From NCBI GenBank assembly GCA_025774845.1, contig JALGZP010000022.1, positions 1 to 35,796 on the forward strand: 35,796 nt of DNA, written 5' to 3'. The position numbers and the translations under genes are program-made. Each line of letters begins with the position of its first letter. Position 1 is the first letter of the stretch. Under the pieces are notes generated by a model. It was not told the DNA's origin. It saw nothing but the letters and a program-made list of their open reading frames with translations, and did not search any database. Origin of the DNA: a bacterium. GTDB lineage: Bacteria; Arandabacterota; Arandabacteria; Arandabacterales; Arandabacteraceae. Below, piece by piece: positions 1 through 9,000 of this stretch.

Positions 1-20
1 TAGTCCTAATTCGGTAACAA

Positions 21-104
21 TAATTCGGTACCAGCTTACTAATTATACCCGGGGCATGTCCCAGGAGATTACCGCATAGATAATTAGTAAGCTGGTACGG
101 AATT
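21..104. repeat. Long imperfect inverted repeat (hairpin), possible REP/MITE-type element
   Basis: Positions 28-46 are the exact reverse complement of 80-98 (19 bp). With one mismatch (27/99) the pairing continues to 22-46/80-104, which leaves a loop of 33 bases. Direct repeats of TAATTCGGTA lie at 7-16 and 21-30, and a GGTGTCACC hyphenated palindrome lies at 114-122. The structure sits just after the stop codon of the minus-strand gene at 126. It has no U-tract in that direction, so it is a poor classical terminator. A non-autonomous mobile or REP-like element is an inference; no transposase is in the window. Confidence 0.6.
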
Positions 105-125
105 CGGAATTAAGGTGTCACCGGA

Positions 126-1553
126 TTATTCGACGACGGTGATTTTCTGGGTGCTGGAAAGCCCTTCTGCACTCAGCCTGCACACGTAGATTCCGGGTGA
201 TACCCGGTTACCTGCGTTGTCCTTCGTATCCCAGACGACCTGGGATGGTCCCGCGGGGGCGTGGCCGTCAGTGAGTGATCTGATCTCCCGGCCGTGTACA
301 TCGTATATTGTGAGTTGCGTACTCTGGCCCGCCGGAAGCGTGTAGCGGATGACCGCGCTCTCGGTACACGGATTCGGATATGTCCTGTCGAAGGTAGCTG
401 CCTGGGCATAAGTCCTGTCTCCTGAGAAGTCATCTGCCATCGGATCGAACTGGTCCCAATCATCGACATCATCGGCATGCTGACGCTGCTGCCTGCCCCA
501 CCTGACGGTTCTTGCCTGCCCTGTCACAAATTCGTAAACACGCGTGCCTGCATTAGTGGCCAGGTGACAGTCGTTCCGGGCGCCATAATAGTACAATGCG
601 AGGATCACCTCGGGGTAGTTCACGTCCTTGATCTGGCCCATGAACTCTTCCTGGCCCGCACCGGTCCTCGTGTTGTCGGTGACATCGACCTGGCCGTTCC
701 ATTCGATCCGGGTGAGTTCCCACAGCATGCCACGCATGATCGCGTCCTCCGTTTCGGGATCTCCCGGGTTGTGGATCGCGTACTGCTGAAGCTGCAGACA
801 CGACGTTGCCTGATAGCTGGAGTCGTGGCCGCCATGCTCAACGAAAACGCCGTCCTGGCGTTGCGCATCAAGACCCATCTCGACGAAATTCTGTCCGATC
901 TGCCTGAAGGTGTTGTCATTCAGAAGAACACCTGCCAGCCTGAAAGCATCGGCATGGAAGAAGAACCGGTTGGGTGCATCAACGGCTGCGGCTGCAAGTT
1001 CACCTTGCCCCTGCGAAAGCCAGGTTGCCGCAGACCTGATCTTCGGGAGAAGCTGGTTTATCTCATCCTGGTAAGCCGGACCTACCGAACTTCCCTGCAC
1101 GACCAGCAGCGCATGACAGAGTTTGGCCAGCCAGAAAGAGACGCCTGAGAGATCATCGATCCTCGGGACCGGCATAGCGATCTCGAAATTACCCGCCGGC
1201 GTCTGGCGGTCGAATGCGACATCGATCGCCCTCCAGGCGTCAGCGACCTCCGAGTGGTTGCCCCGGGCGGCCGCGACGATCAGATAGAACATCCCGCCAC
1301 GCTGGAAGACAACATGCGTCCACCCGTTGCGGCTGTTATATCCTATCATGCCGTTCGCATCGGGGTGGCTTCCACTCGCCATATGATCGATGATCTCAGT
1401 CGGCATCTCGTTGATCAGTTGGACCTCGGTCTGGCCCGAACTCTGACAGTAGGCCGCCGTCCCGTAAAAACATGCTATTGAAACGAAGAGACTCAGCCAC
1501 AAGCCGACCGCCTTCTTCCGCCCAAATACACTCTCTCGTATGGCTGCTGCCAC
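126..1553 (-). CDS. Secreted alpha/alpha-barrel-like protein with C-terminal FlgD-Ig/Por-type sorting domain
   Basis: This is a 475-aa protein with a GTG start, preceded by AAGGCG about 5 bases upstream. Residues ~10-38 form a signal peptide (basic GRKK, then a hydrophobic stretch). The body (~45-370) is helix-rich and contains GVFVEHGGHDSSYQA and DVNYPEVILALYYYG. The last ~80 residues start at TYPNPCTESAVIRYTLP and match the FlgD-Ig/type A sorting-domain pattern (YPNP start, LTIYDVHGREI, GIYVCRLSAEG). The body clearly resembles the lipoprotein at 10593-11705, with shared AIDxAFxxQxxAGNF, GVFxExGGxDSSYQA and VNYPEV motifs. Helical toroid folds of this kind occur in polysaccharide lyases and hydrolases, so a role on the glycan made by the adjacent locus is plausible but inferred. 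I recognise no catalytic signature. It lies 282 bp downstream of the wbpE-like gene, so it may have its own promoter. Confidence 0.85.
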   Translation of the reverse strand: MAAAIRESVFGRKKAVGLWLSLFVSIACFYGTAAYCQSSGQTEVQLINEMPTEIIDHMASGSHPDANGMIGYNSRNGWTHVVFQRGGMFYLIVAAARGNHSEVADAWRAIDVAFDRQTPAGNFEIAMPVPRIDDLSGVSFWLAKLCHALLVVQGSSVGPAYQDEINQLLPKIRSAATWLSQGQGELAAAAVDAPNRFFFHADAFRLAGVLLNDNTFRQIGQNFVEMGLDAQRQDGVFVEHGGHDSSYQATSCLQLQQYAIHNPGDPETEDAIMRGMLWELTRIEWNGQVDVTDNTRTGAGQEEFMGQIKDVNYPEVILALYYYGARNDCHLATNAGTRVYEFVTGQARTVRWGRQQRQHADDVDDWDQFDPMADDFSGDRTYAQAATFDRTYPNPCTESAVIRYTLPAGQSTQLTIYDVHGREIRSLTDGHAPAGPSQVVWDTKDNAGNRVSPGIYVCRLSAEGLSSTQKITVVE

Positions 1554-1760
1554 TTCGCCTTGATCTCCCTGCCGGCACCGCCACCTCCAACTTGCTCCCT
1601 GCTACGTTTGCTCGTAGGGCTATTTCAGCAAATCGTGTGCCGTCCGGGTAGGGCAGCCGTAAGGTGTTCATTTACTTTGAGAAAAGGGCAGGAGGCAGGA
1701 ATTCAGGCCCTCTCCGGGCCTGTAGGTCAATGCATAATGCACAGGATTGCGGTGTAGAGA

Positions 1761-1784
1761 GTGCAAAACCCGCATGCGGGCAGT
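1761..1784 (-). terminator. Possible weak Rho-independent terminator after the wbpE-like gene
   Basis: The 12-bp palindrome CCCGCATGCGGG (1769-1780) is followed, reading on the minus strand, by TTTTGCA. It lies about 55 bases past the stop codon of the aminotransferase gene. The stem is short and the T-run is only four bases, so this is tentative. The remainder of the 282-bp gap (1554-1835) holds a 7-bp stem at 1704-1722 without a T-run, and I see no convincing promoter. Confidence 0.35.
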
Positions 1785-1835
1785 GGGGGGAGACCGTCGC
1801 GTTTCGCACGTGTTGACACAGTGGTACGCGGCGGA

Positions 1836-2942
1836 TCAGTTCTTAATAAAAGTGATTATCTCCGAACACACGCGCTCAACCTGCTCATCCGTTATCTCGG
1901 GGCACATGGGCAACGAGAGTATCTGTCTGGCATGGCCCTCGGAGATGGGGAAGTCTCCCTCGGAGTAGTTCAGGTGCCTGTATGCCTTCGTCAGGTGTAA
2001 CGGGATCGGATAGTGTATACCGGCGGAAATACCATTATCGATGAGGTGAGTCCGCAATCCATTCCGCTTCGTGGTTCTTATCACATAGAGATGGTAGACG
2101 TGCCGGACATCGTTGTTCGTAGCCGGTAAAACCACGTCGGCATCACCCAACAGCCGGTTGTATAGGTCTGCCTTGTTGCGTCTTGCCTCATTCCACCCGG
2201 CCAGGTGTTTGAGTTTCACACGCAGCACGGCACCCTGGATCTCATCCATTCTGCTATTGAGGCCCTCCATTTCGTGATCGTGCTTCTCCGCCCTGCCGTG
2301 ATTCCTCAGCATGCCTACCCTGCGGGCGATCTCAGGATCATTCGTGACGACGGCACCGCTGTCGCCATATGCGCCGAGGTTCTTGCCGGGGTAGAAGCTG
2401 AAGCACGCGACCTCTCCCAGGTTGCCGGCCCTCCGGCCTTTATACTCAGCTCCATGGGCCTGGGCAGCGTCCTCGATCACCCTGAGTCCGTGCTTTGCGG
2501 CGATCTCGTTTATCGGATCCATGTCTGCGGTCTGGCCGAAGAGATGCACGGGTATGACCGCTTTGGTCTTCGGTGTGATTCTCCGTTCAAAATCTGATAC
2601 ATCTATGTTGTAAGTATCCGGATTGATTTCCGCGAATACGACCTGGCCTCCGGTCGAGGAAACTGCCTCTGCCGTGGCGATGAACGTATTGGCAGGGACG
2701 ATCACCTCATCACCGTCGCCCACGTCGCAGGCCCGAAGGGCCAGCATCAACGCTTCTGTGCCGTTCGCGCAGCCCAAAGCATGCTTGGCGCCGCAGAATC
2801 CAGCAAATTCCTTCTCAAACTCTTTAACGTTCTGCCCCAGGATGAAATTACAGTTGGCCAGCACCGGCTCAATGGCTGCACGGATCTCGCTCTCGATGGA
2901 ACGGTATTGGGACTGCAGATCTACAAGCGGAATCTTATCCAT
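1836..2942 (-). CDS. wbpE: DegT/DnrJ/EryC1/StrS-family PLP-dependent sugar aminotransferase (WbpE-like)
   Basis: This 368-aa protein has the full length of the DegT/StrS family. Visible signatures are GTEALMLALRA (~61-71), PANTFIATAEAV (~83-94), VIEDAAQAHGA (Asp158, Gln161, expected to contact the PLP ring and phosphate) and SFYPGKNLGAYGDSG with the PLP lysine at Lys187. Members transfer an amino group from glutamate to a keto-sugar nucleotide in the cytoplasm. The preceding genes encode a WbpB-like dehydrogenase, a WbpG-like amidotransferase and a WbpD-like acetyltransferase. The likely substrate is therefore the 3-keto form of UDP-GlcNAc-uronic acid, giving UDP-GlcNAc(3NH2)A. The start codon is ATG, 4 bp after the acetyltransferase stop, so the two are probably co-translated. 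The family is certain; the substrate is inferred from context. Confidence 0.92.
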   Translation of the reverse strand: MDKIPLVDLQSQYRSIESEIRAAIEPVLANCNFILGQNVKEFEKEFAGFCGAKHALGCANGTEALMLALRACDVGDGDEVIVPANTFIATAEAVSSTGGQVVFAEINPDTYNIDVSDFERRITPKTKAVIPVHLFGQTADMDPINEIAAKHGLRVIEDAAQAHGAEYKGRRAGNLGEVACFSFYPGKNLGAYGDSGAVVTNDPEIARRVGMLRNHGRAEKHDHEMEGLNSRMDEIQGAVLRVKLKHLAGWNEARRNKADLYNRLLGDADVVLPATNNDVRHVYHLYVIRTTKRNGLRTHLIDNGISAGIHYPIPLHLTKAYRHLNYSEGDFPISEGHARQILSLPMCPEITDEQVERVCSEIITFIKN

Positions 2943-2946
2943 TTCT

Positions 2947-3588
2947 TCAATCGTCCTCTCGGTAAGGCCTGTCTATTAAGTCAAAGGGACAACCCAGCTC
3001 GAATACATTGCCGACGATCCGCGATGGTCTGGCCATCAACACGGCATTCGGGGGAACGTCCTTCATAACCACACACCCCGCACCTACGAGCGCCCGCTCT
3101 CCGACAATGACCCTGGGAAACAGTGTCACACTGGCACCGATTATAGCACCCTTCTTGATAGTTGGCCCCATCAAACACTCCTTGGCTTTGGGGCAGAGAG
3201 GGTGGAAGGTGTTGGTGGTAATCACCTGCGGGCCCAACCAGCAACCCTCTTCAAGAAAGGAATACTCCGCGAGACCTGTTTGACCCTGGATACGCACATT
3301 GTCACCGATCTCAACATGATGCTCCATGCCGCACTGGGTTCCGAGGCTGACATTGTTTCCGATCGTGTTGGCCTCTCTCATGAATACCTGGTGACCGCAC
3401 TGGAAATCATCGCCGATCACGTTTCCCGCATAGATGACTGAGTGAGAGCGAATAACCGCCCGGTCGCCTATAACGGTCTCCACCTCGCCCGGTTCCTGGT
3501 CCCTGGCCGGATGTCCTATTATGACGTAGTCACCTATGATAGCCCCTTCACCTATCTTTACATTAGGGTACATTGTGTAGGTTTTCAT
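2947..3588 (-). CDS. wbpD: Left-handed beta-helix (hexapeptide) N-acetyltransferase (WbpD-like)
   Basis: This 213-aa protein is built from hexapeptide repeats of the [LIV]-G-x4 kind, for example VKIGEGAIIGDYVIIG, NTIGNNVSLGTQ, VEIGDNVRIQG and IIGASVTLFPRVIVG. The C-terminal VVMKDVPPNAVLMARPSRIVG is typical of sugar O/N-acetyltransferases. These act as trimers in the cytoplasm with acetyl-CoA. Between wbpG- and wbpE-like genes, the best reading is acetylation of the 3-amino group to make UDP-2,3-diacetamido-2,3-dideoxyglucuronate. I chose the ATG at 3588, which has GGAG six bases upstream, over an in-frame TTG four codons earlier (3600). Confidence 0.85.
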   Translation of the reverse strand: MKTYTMYPNVKIGEGAIIGDYVIIGHPARDQEPGEVETVIGDRAVIRSHSVIYAGNVIGDDFQCGHQVFMREANTIGNNVSLGTQCGMEHHVEIGDNVRIQGQTGLAEYSFLEEGCWLGPQVITTNTFHPLCPKAKECLMGPTIKKGAIIGASVTLFPRVIVGERALVGAGCVVMKDVPPNAVLMARPSRIVGNVFELGCPFDLIDRPYREDD

Positions 3589-3678
3589 TCCTGACTCCAA
3601 TCACGCCCCCCGGCAATGTCCTTCCGAAGAGTATACTACAATCATGTGCTCAGGTGCCAGACCGGTTCACACGCCGGC

Positions 3679-4812
3679 CTAGGTTTTAAAGTACTTCTCA
3701 TAAACGGTCTCAGGTATCAGCCTCATCTTGCACAACATCTTGACCGGAGCCTTGAACATCTTCAGCATTGAATAATAGGTGGGATAATCGACGAAGTCCT
3801 TGCACTCCGAGGACATTGTCTCTTCCAGATCCTCGCGCGTCATCCCAAGCTGTTTCAGGCAGTAGTCGATACCGTCCCAGTCCCCCCCGATCGGCTCCTC
3901 TTCCAGTTGTCTCAATGCCGACTCGCGGGTCATCTCTTTGGAACGGACCAGGGCCGAGTAGGATACCTTTCTCGGATCGACGCCGAATTTCCTGTTCCGT
4001 ACATGCAGTGCCATTGGCTTGTACATGCAGTCGAAATGATGCCCCCCACCATCTACCCAATTGAATTTCTCCTTATTGACCTCCGCGATGCGTTCGTTGT
4101 TGTATTCGATATAGAGGGGCAGCTGGATGACCTTGATCTTCTTGATCAGAGCGTAGTTGAGCAGATTGCTGATCGTGGTCTTGTTGTAATCCCCCGTGTC
4201 GATATCGGCAAACTTCTTTACGATATTTTCGAAGTACTTCCCGTCTATATAGTTCCATCTGAGCGGAACGATACCCTCTGTCTGGAAAGACGCACCGAGA
4301 ATAATGTACTTGATCCCCTCTTCAACAGCGGTCTTGTAGAGATAGGAAATGGTCCCGACAAAACAAGGCCCACATACGCTCGGGACAGAGGCCTTGAGGA
4401 AGGCGGTATACATAGGGCGGAGTTCCTGCCAGTCGGTCGTTATGACCTTGAGATCGACATCGAGCGCCTCGACGACCTTTCGCACATTCTCCTGGGCGAC
4501 GCTTGCATGCCATCCGTTGTTGACGGAGACAGCCAGTGGTCTCAATCCGAGTTCCTTTGCCTTGTAAAGGCAGTAGGTGCTGTCTCTTCCGCCACTGATA
4601 CCGACGATACAGTCGTACTTCTTACCCTTGCCCGTATCCTTGATCTTCTCCAGGAGCTGGCTGAACTTGCGCTTATTGGATTCGCTCAGCTCATATGTCT
4701 TCGCGAGCCGGTCGTGCATGTGGCAGTAACTACACACACCGTTCTCATCGAAGCGGACACCCGGGACAGTTGAATCGAGGACACATCTGACACAAGTTTG
4801 CTGTTCACTCAT
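3679..4812 (-). CDS. wbpG: N-acetyl sugar amidotransferase (WbpG-like, PP-loop ATPase)
   Basis: This 377-aa protein carries two CxxC pairs at the N-terminus (Cys7/10 and Cys27/30, a likely metal site), then the PP-loop SGGRDS at residues 73-78 used to adenylate substrates, and a further CGPC near residue 150. The same arrangement is found in WbpG/PseA-type amidotransferases, which turn an acetamido group of a nucleotide sugar into an acetamidino group. In characterised cases a HisH/HisF-like pair supplies ammonia, and neither is present in this window. A WbpB-like dehydrogenase lies upstream, and acetyltransferase and aminotransferase genes lie downstream. Gaps of 102 bp before and 90 bp after are longer than elsewhere in the cluster and could hold promoters. 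Family assignment is strong; the product sugar is inferred. Confidence 0.9.
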   Translation of the reverse strand: MSEQQTCVRCVLDSTVPGVRFDENGVCSYCHMHDRLAKTYELSESNKRKFSQLLEKIKDTGKGKKYDCIVGISGGRDSTYCLYKAKELGLRPLAVSVNNGWHASVAQENVRKVVEALDVDLKVITTDWQELRPMYTAFLKASVPSVCGPCFVGTISYLYKTAVEEGIKYIILGASFQTEGIVPLRWNYIDGKYFENIVKKFADIDTGDYNKTTISNLLNYALIKKIKVIQLPLYIEYNNERIAEVNKEKFNWVDGGGHHFDCMYKPMALHVRNRKFGVDPRKVSYSALVRSKEMTRESALRQLEEEPIGGDWDGIDYCLKQLGMTREDLEETMSSECKDFVDYPTYYSMLKMFKAPVKMLCKMRLIPETVYEKYFKT

Positions 4813-4850
4813 TAGTCTGTCACCCCCTGGACATTATTCACCCTGCTAGT

Positions 4851-4859
4851 ATGATACCA
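4851..4859 (-). promoter_or_regulatory. Possible extended -10 promoter for the wbpG-like gene
   Basis: On the minus strand the gap upstream of the amidotransferase reads TGGTATCAT, a TGn extended -10 with five of six -10 bases. It would start transcripts about 30 bases before the ATG at 4812. No good -35 box is visible, which extended -10 promoters can tolerate. This would be an internal promoter of the polysaccharide operon. Confidence 0.3.
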
Positions 4860-4914
4860 AAGTCGGGGATGCTTTACAGTTTTCATCACGGATGCAATGT
4901 GCCGGGGTCTCTGG

Positions 4915-5988
4915 CTATGGGTGTTCATTGCTGACCCCCAATCTTGACCTGCGTGGCACAAAGCGTTCCAGGAATACCTCTTTCCCGGTTTCTATGGATT
5001 CGTAGAGAGCGCTTACCAGCTTCATGGCCTTTCTTGCCTCACATCCCGTTATCGATCCGTCTCGACCGTGCCGCATACAATCAATCACATCCTCGAAGAA
5101 CTTTATATGTGCGTAGCCGTAGATGTTGCGGGGATTGCGTGCGTATTTGCTAATGATGTCCTCATCATCCGGTGATGGATTCTCGAAATTCCAGGTCTTG
5201 AGCTGGTCTACCGCAAAACCCCCAACCTCGACGGCACCCTTCTCACCGAGAACGCTTAAAGAGCCCTCTAAGTCTACAGGTCTGGCGCAGGTCGTCGCCT
5301 CGATCACACCGAGAGCTCCGCTCTTGAACTTGACGATCGCAAGTGCAAGATCCTCGGCCTCTATGTCAACGAGCATTGTACCTGCCTTGGCTACGACACT
5401 CTCCACGGGGCCCATCATCCACTGGAGAAGATCTATGTGATGGCTCGCCTGGTTGGCAAGGACGCCTCCGTCGAGAGCCCACGTTCCACGCCAGCTATCG
5501 CGATCGTAGTATTCCTGCCGTCTGGACCATCGGACCCTGACTGTTCCCAGGATCAGCCGGCCGAAACGGCCGTTATCCAGTGCTCCGCGGAGCTGCTGTA
5601 CCGGAAGGTTATACCGGTTTTGCTTCACGACAAAGATCTTTACCCTGTTTTCCTCACACGCCTTGATCAAAGTGTCGGCGTCCTCCATTCGGAGCGCCAG
5701 CGGCTTTTCGATGATCATGGGCTTGTTCATCTTCGCGACCTCGACTCCGATCTGGGCATGTGTCCCGGACGGTGTGAGGATGTTGACGACATCCACCGGC
5801 TCGGTTGCAAGCATCTCAGCGAAGTTGGTATAGCTGGGGATCGAGTACATCTGTCCGCAACGCTGAGCCCGCTCCTTATCGGTATCAGCGACCGCAATCA
5901 GATTCGCCCCGTCGATGTTACTAAGCAGTTTGGCATGCTTCTCGGCGATCTTGCCGCAGCCGATCAGTGCGAAGTTCAAATCTTTCAT
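4915..5988 (-). CDS. wbpB: Gfo/Idh/MocA-family NAD-dependent sugar dehydrogenase (WbpB-like)
   Basis: This 357-aa protein starts with a Rossmann nucleotide-binding motif (ALIGCGKIAEKHAKLL, residues 7-22), followed by the family EKP signature (IIEKPLAL, Glu94-Lys95-Pro96). The GGVLANQASHHIDLLQWMMG stretch (~174-193) holds the family catalytic histidine region. The fold and spacing match WbpB-type enzymes, which oxidise the 3-hydroxyl of UDP-GlcNAc-uronic acid to a ketone, ready for the WbpE aminotransferase. All four enzymes of this route (B, G, D, E) are consecutive here. The ATG at 5988 lies 18 bp after the stop of the large glycosyltransferase, which suggests co-transcription. No UDP-GlcNAc 6-dehydrogenase (WbpA) is in the window to make the precursor. 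Confidence 0.9.
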   Translation of the reverse strand: MKDLNFALIGCGKIAEKHAKLLSNIDGANLIAVADTDKERAQRCGQMYSIPSYTNFAEMLATEPVDVVNILTPSGTHAQIGVEVAKMNKPMIIEKPLALRMEDADTLIKACEENRVKIFVVKQNRYNLPVQQLRGALDNGRFGRLILGTVRVRWSRRQEYYDRDSWRGTWALDGGVLANQASHHIDLLQWMMGPVESVVAKAGTMLVDIEAEDLALAIVKFKSGALGVIEATTCARPVDLEGSLSVLGEKGAVEVGGFAVDQLKTWNFENPSPDDEDIISKYARNPRNIYGYAHIKFFEDVIDCMRHGRDGSITGCEARKAMKLVSALYESIETGKEVFLERFVPRRSRLGVSNEHP

Positions 5989-6006
5989 ATTGGTTAGTTT
6001 CCCGGT

Positions 6007-9000
6007 TCAGTCAAAGTAGTATCGTTCATAACCCAGGTGCTGAGGCGCATCGTACACGCCGTTGCTCGCATCCCAGAGAAAAACGGTGCAAAGGAACGGC
6101 TGATACACGACCTTTGTGTTCTTGGTTACGAAATCGACGAGTTCCGCGTCGAATGCCCGTAGCCTCAGATCGCTTATGATGATCCATACCCGCTCGTTCT
6201 CATTAAGGACGGTTCTCAGCTTGTCTATGCTGTCAACGATCGTGGCCCCGCCGCGCCTGTCAATCATAATGCCGTCTTTCTCAAAAATCTCATCAGTCAG
6301 GCCCTTTTGTATCAGGTAGTAATCGACCTTACCTGTGATGTTTGCGACGGCACCCGGATGGTGCCCCGCTATTACTACATCGGTCGAAAACATGTGTTGT
6401 TTAACAAATTCCTGAGCAAATGTATCACCCCTGTTAATCCTTGAGGAATACGAGGTGAGAATTCGCACGGGTTGGAACGAAATAAGCAGGGTCACGACAA
6501 TGATGGCCAGCATGGTTTTCTGGAGGAACGGTACGGCCTTAAGAACCGATGGGAGGGGGGCACCACCATCCCGGTGAAACGCGGATATCTCCCTGATGAT
6601 CCCGAAGATGCTGACGCAGGCAAGAAGGCTGTAGAAGGTGTAGATCTCCGATATGTAGCGTAGGCCTATCTGTAACACTGCGGCCGTCACAGCGGCTACG
6701 GTTACAAGCACGAGTGCGTAATTGAACAGGACAATTTTGTCCTTCTTCAAGAAGTAGAGTGGCAATCCAAGGAAAAAGAATAAGGAAAAACCCACATGAA
6801 GTCTGTTATATCCCACAAACATCGTTGATGCGAGCTCGTGGATCCTGAAAATGTGAGGAGTCACAACCGACATGCTCGTGGGCGAAATCGCAACGGGTGG
6901 TGTCAGGCATACCAACATGAAGATCATGATATTCGTGATCACCAGTGCGCCGACGACGAAAAGTCCGGCGATCACCGGGAACTTCTCCCTCCAGCTGCTT
7001 CGGGGAGCGAGAAACAGGTAACTCACGAAGAAAGCTGCGATGAGCGTGACCCCAACTTCCTGGCTCAAGAAGGTGAGGGTGAACGCGCCGAGGGCAAGGT
7101 ACTGGTACCGACGACTGGTGTCGACGACAAACCCCTTGAGAAAGAAATACGCACAAAGGAGACCGAAGAACTGGAATTGCTGATAGAATCTCAAGGAGCG
7201 GCCCATGAATATTGTCCAGGGAGAAACGGCCAGCAGAAACGCCGCCAGCAAGGGGGCCTTCCTGTCTCCCAGGAACCTCTCACCGTACCGGTACAGGAGA
7301 GGTATCGTCAGGGTACCGAAGAGGGCGGTGGAGAAACGACCCGTAAAGCGAGACAGACCCAGCACCTTTATGAAGACAGCAGTAAGGTAGTGATAGGCCG
7401 GCCCGCGTGTATAGTAAACACCGGACGGATACTCAGGCAGCCCCGTCTTGATTATCCCCAGGATCGGTGTCAGTGATGAGCTCTCATCGCTGTGGTACCC
7501 CTCAGTACCGAGGCCTTTGAAGCGGAAATAGGCCCCCAACAGCGTGATCAGGACAAGCATGACGGGATAACGATGATCCAGAGTGTATTGCCAGAGTTCT
7601 CTCAAGACTCCAGGGCGTGTTGGACCGGAAGTTGCTCGCCTGATCGGGGTTGTCTGCAGTTGCCGGCCGATCCGGGTACTGAATACGAGATAGACTTTAA
7701 ACAAAGCCAGTACCAGGATGCTTACAATGGTGATCGTCTGCCAGAGGACGGGGTTGTAGAAGTGTATCTTGTGATGGTTCACCCCGAATCTGAACTTGAG
7801 CAGCAGTACGCACGACATCAGGATGATCGGGACCCAGTAGCACATAACCGAAGCCCTTGTGGCCTCCAGCATTCCGACCTGGGCCTTGCGAGAGAGATAG
7901 GCCGAGAACGCGAGCCAGATCATAAGGAAACCACCCAGACACACAATCCAGTAAGCGGTCAGGCGATGATAGTAGCCCATCCCTGTGAGTGCACTCCCGG
8001 CGTACGTCTTGGTCTCGGTCTCAAGGAAATCCAGACTCGGCCCGCCCCGGGATGCGGCAAAGGAATCGAAACTGCCTCGCTCTGTCTCTCGTGTCCAGCC
8101 ATGCTTTACCGATTGACTTATCTCCCAACTTCCGTCGGTCGCAATGGGGATCGTAGCGCCTTCCTTCGTTCTGATCAGCCCGTCGAGAAGGAGCTCCGAT
8201 GGAACCGCCCGCGCGCCGGCGGGCGATACATACTTCTCCGCACCTCGTGTATGAACCGCTATCGTGTTCGGGCCGCGGCGAAGCAACGGTCCGATACTGA
8301 ACATATAGATGGGATGGTCTGTCCCGGCCTTTGCGGCAAGAACGCCGTTTATAAAGAGATCGTAACTCCCCTCGGCGGCGATCCTGATCCAGGCGTCTTC
8401 GATCTCTGAATCAACCGCGAACCGCTTCCTGAAGTAGCTGTCGACACCCGGGGCGAGCGGGTTCCAGATCCACTCACCGAAAAGCGGCTGGCGGTACATC
8501 TCCGGATCAAGCCTGGTCCTGATCTTGCCCCATGGACCTTCAACGGGCAGCGCCTGTGTCCAGCGCGTATCTGTGAACTCCAGCTGGTGCCAGGGAATTC
8601 CAAGTTCCGTCTCCGGGATGCTGGAGGCTTTCCAGGTGCTGTCCGAACGCAGCGGGTACGTGTCACCGAGGATGTCCTCGACCTCGCCATCAAGCGTAAA
8701 GCGGGCGGAGCTCCTGTCCGTCTGGACTGCGACGCCCAGGACATTCTTGCCCACCTCGAGCAGGGATGTGATGTCGTAGAAGGTTGCTATCGTCCAGTCC
8801 CTGGGACTCCTCCATTGTGCCTCAGGCGGGTTCCTTATGGGGAATGGGATCTGCCTGCCGATCTTCTGTCCCAGTTCCGACTGAGCCTCCTGGCACGCGG
8901 ATGTATTTGCGAGGAGATTCTCCTCCCAACCTACCCGCTCCCCGTTGAGGTAGAGTATGTAATCATTGTCGGCACTTATCTGAACCCAGGCATGGGCGAC

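Noticed and set aside
1704..1722. 7-bp stem CAGGCCC/GGGCCTG considered as a terminator
   Set aside because: No T-run follows on either strand within a usable distance.
3907..4773. 288-aa open frame on the plus strand
   Set aside because: It is antisense to the wbpG-like gene, whose motifs are clear.
7492..8409. 305-aa open frame on the plus strand
   Set aside because: It lies antisense to the well-supported GT-C gene, with no ribosome site and no domain-like sequence.
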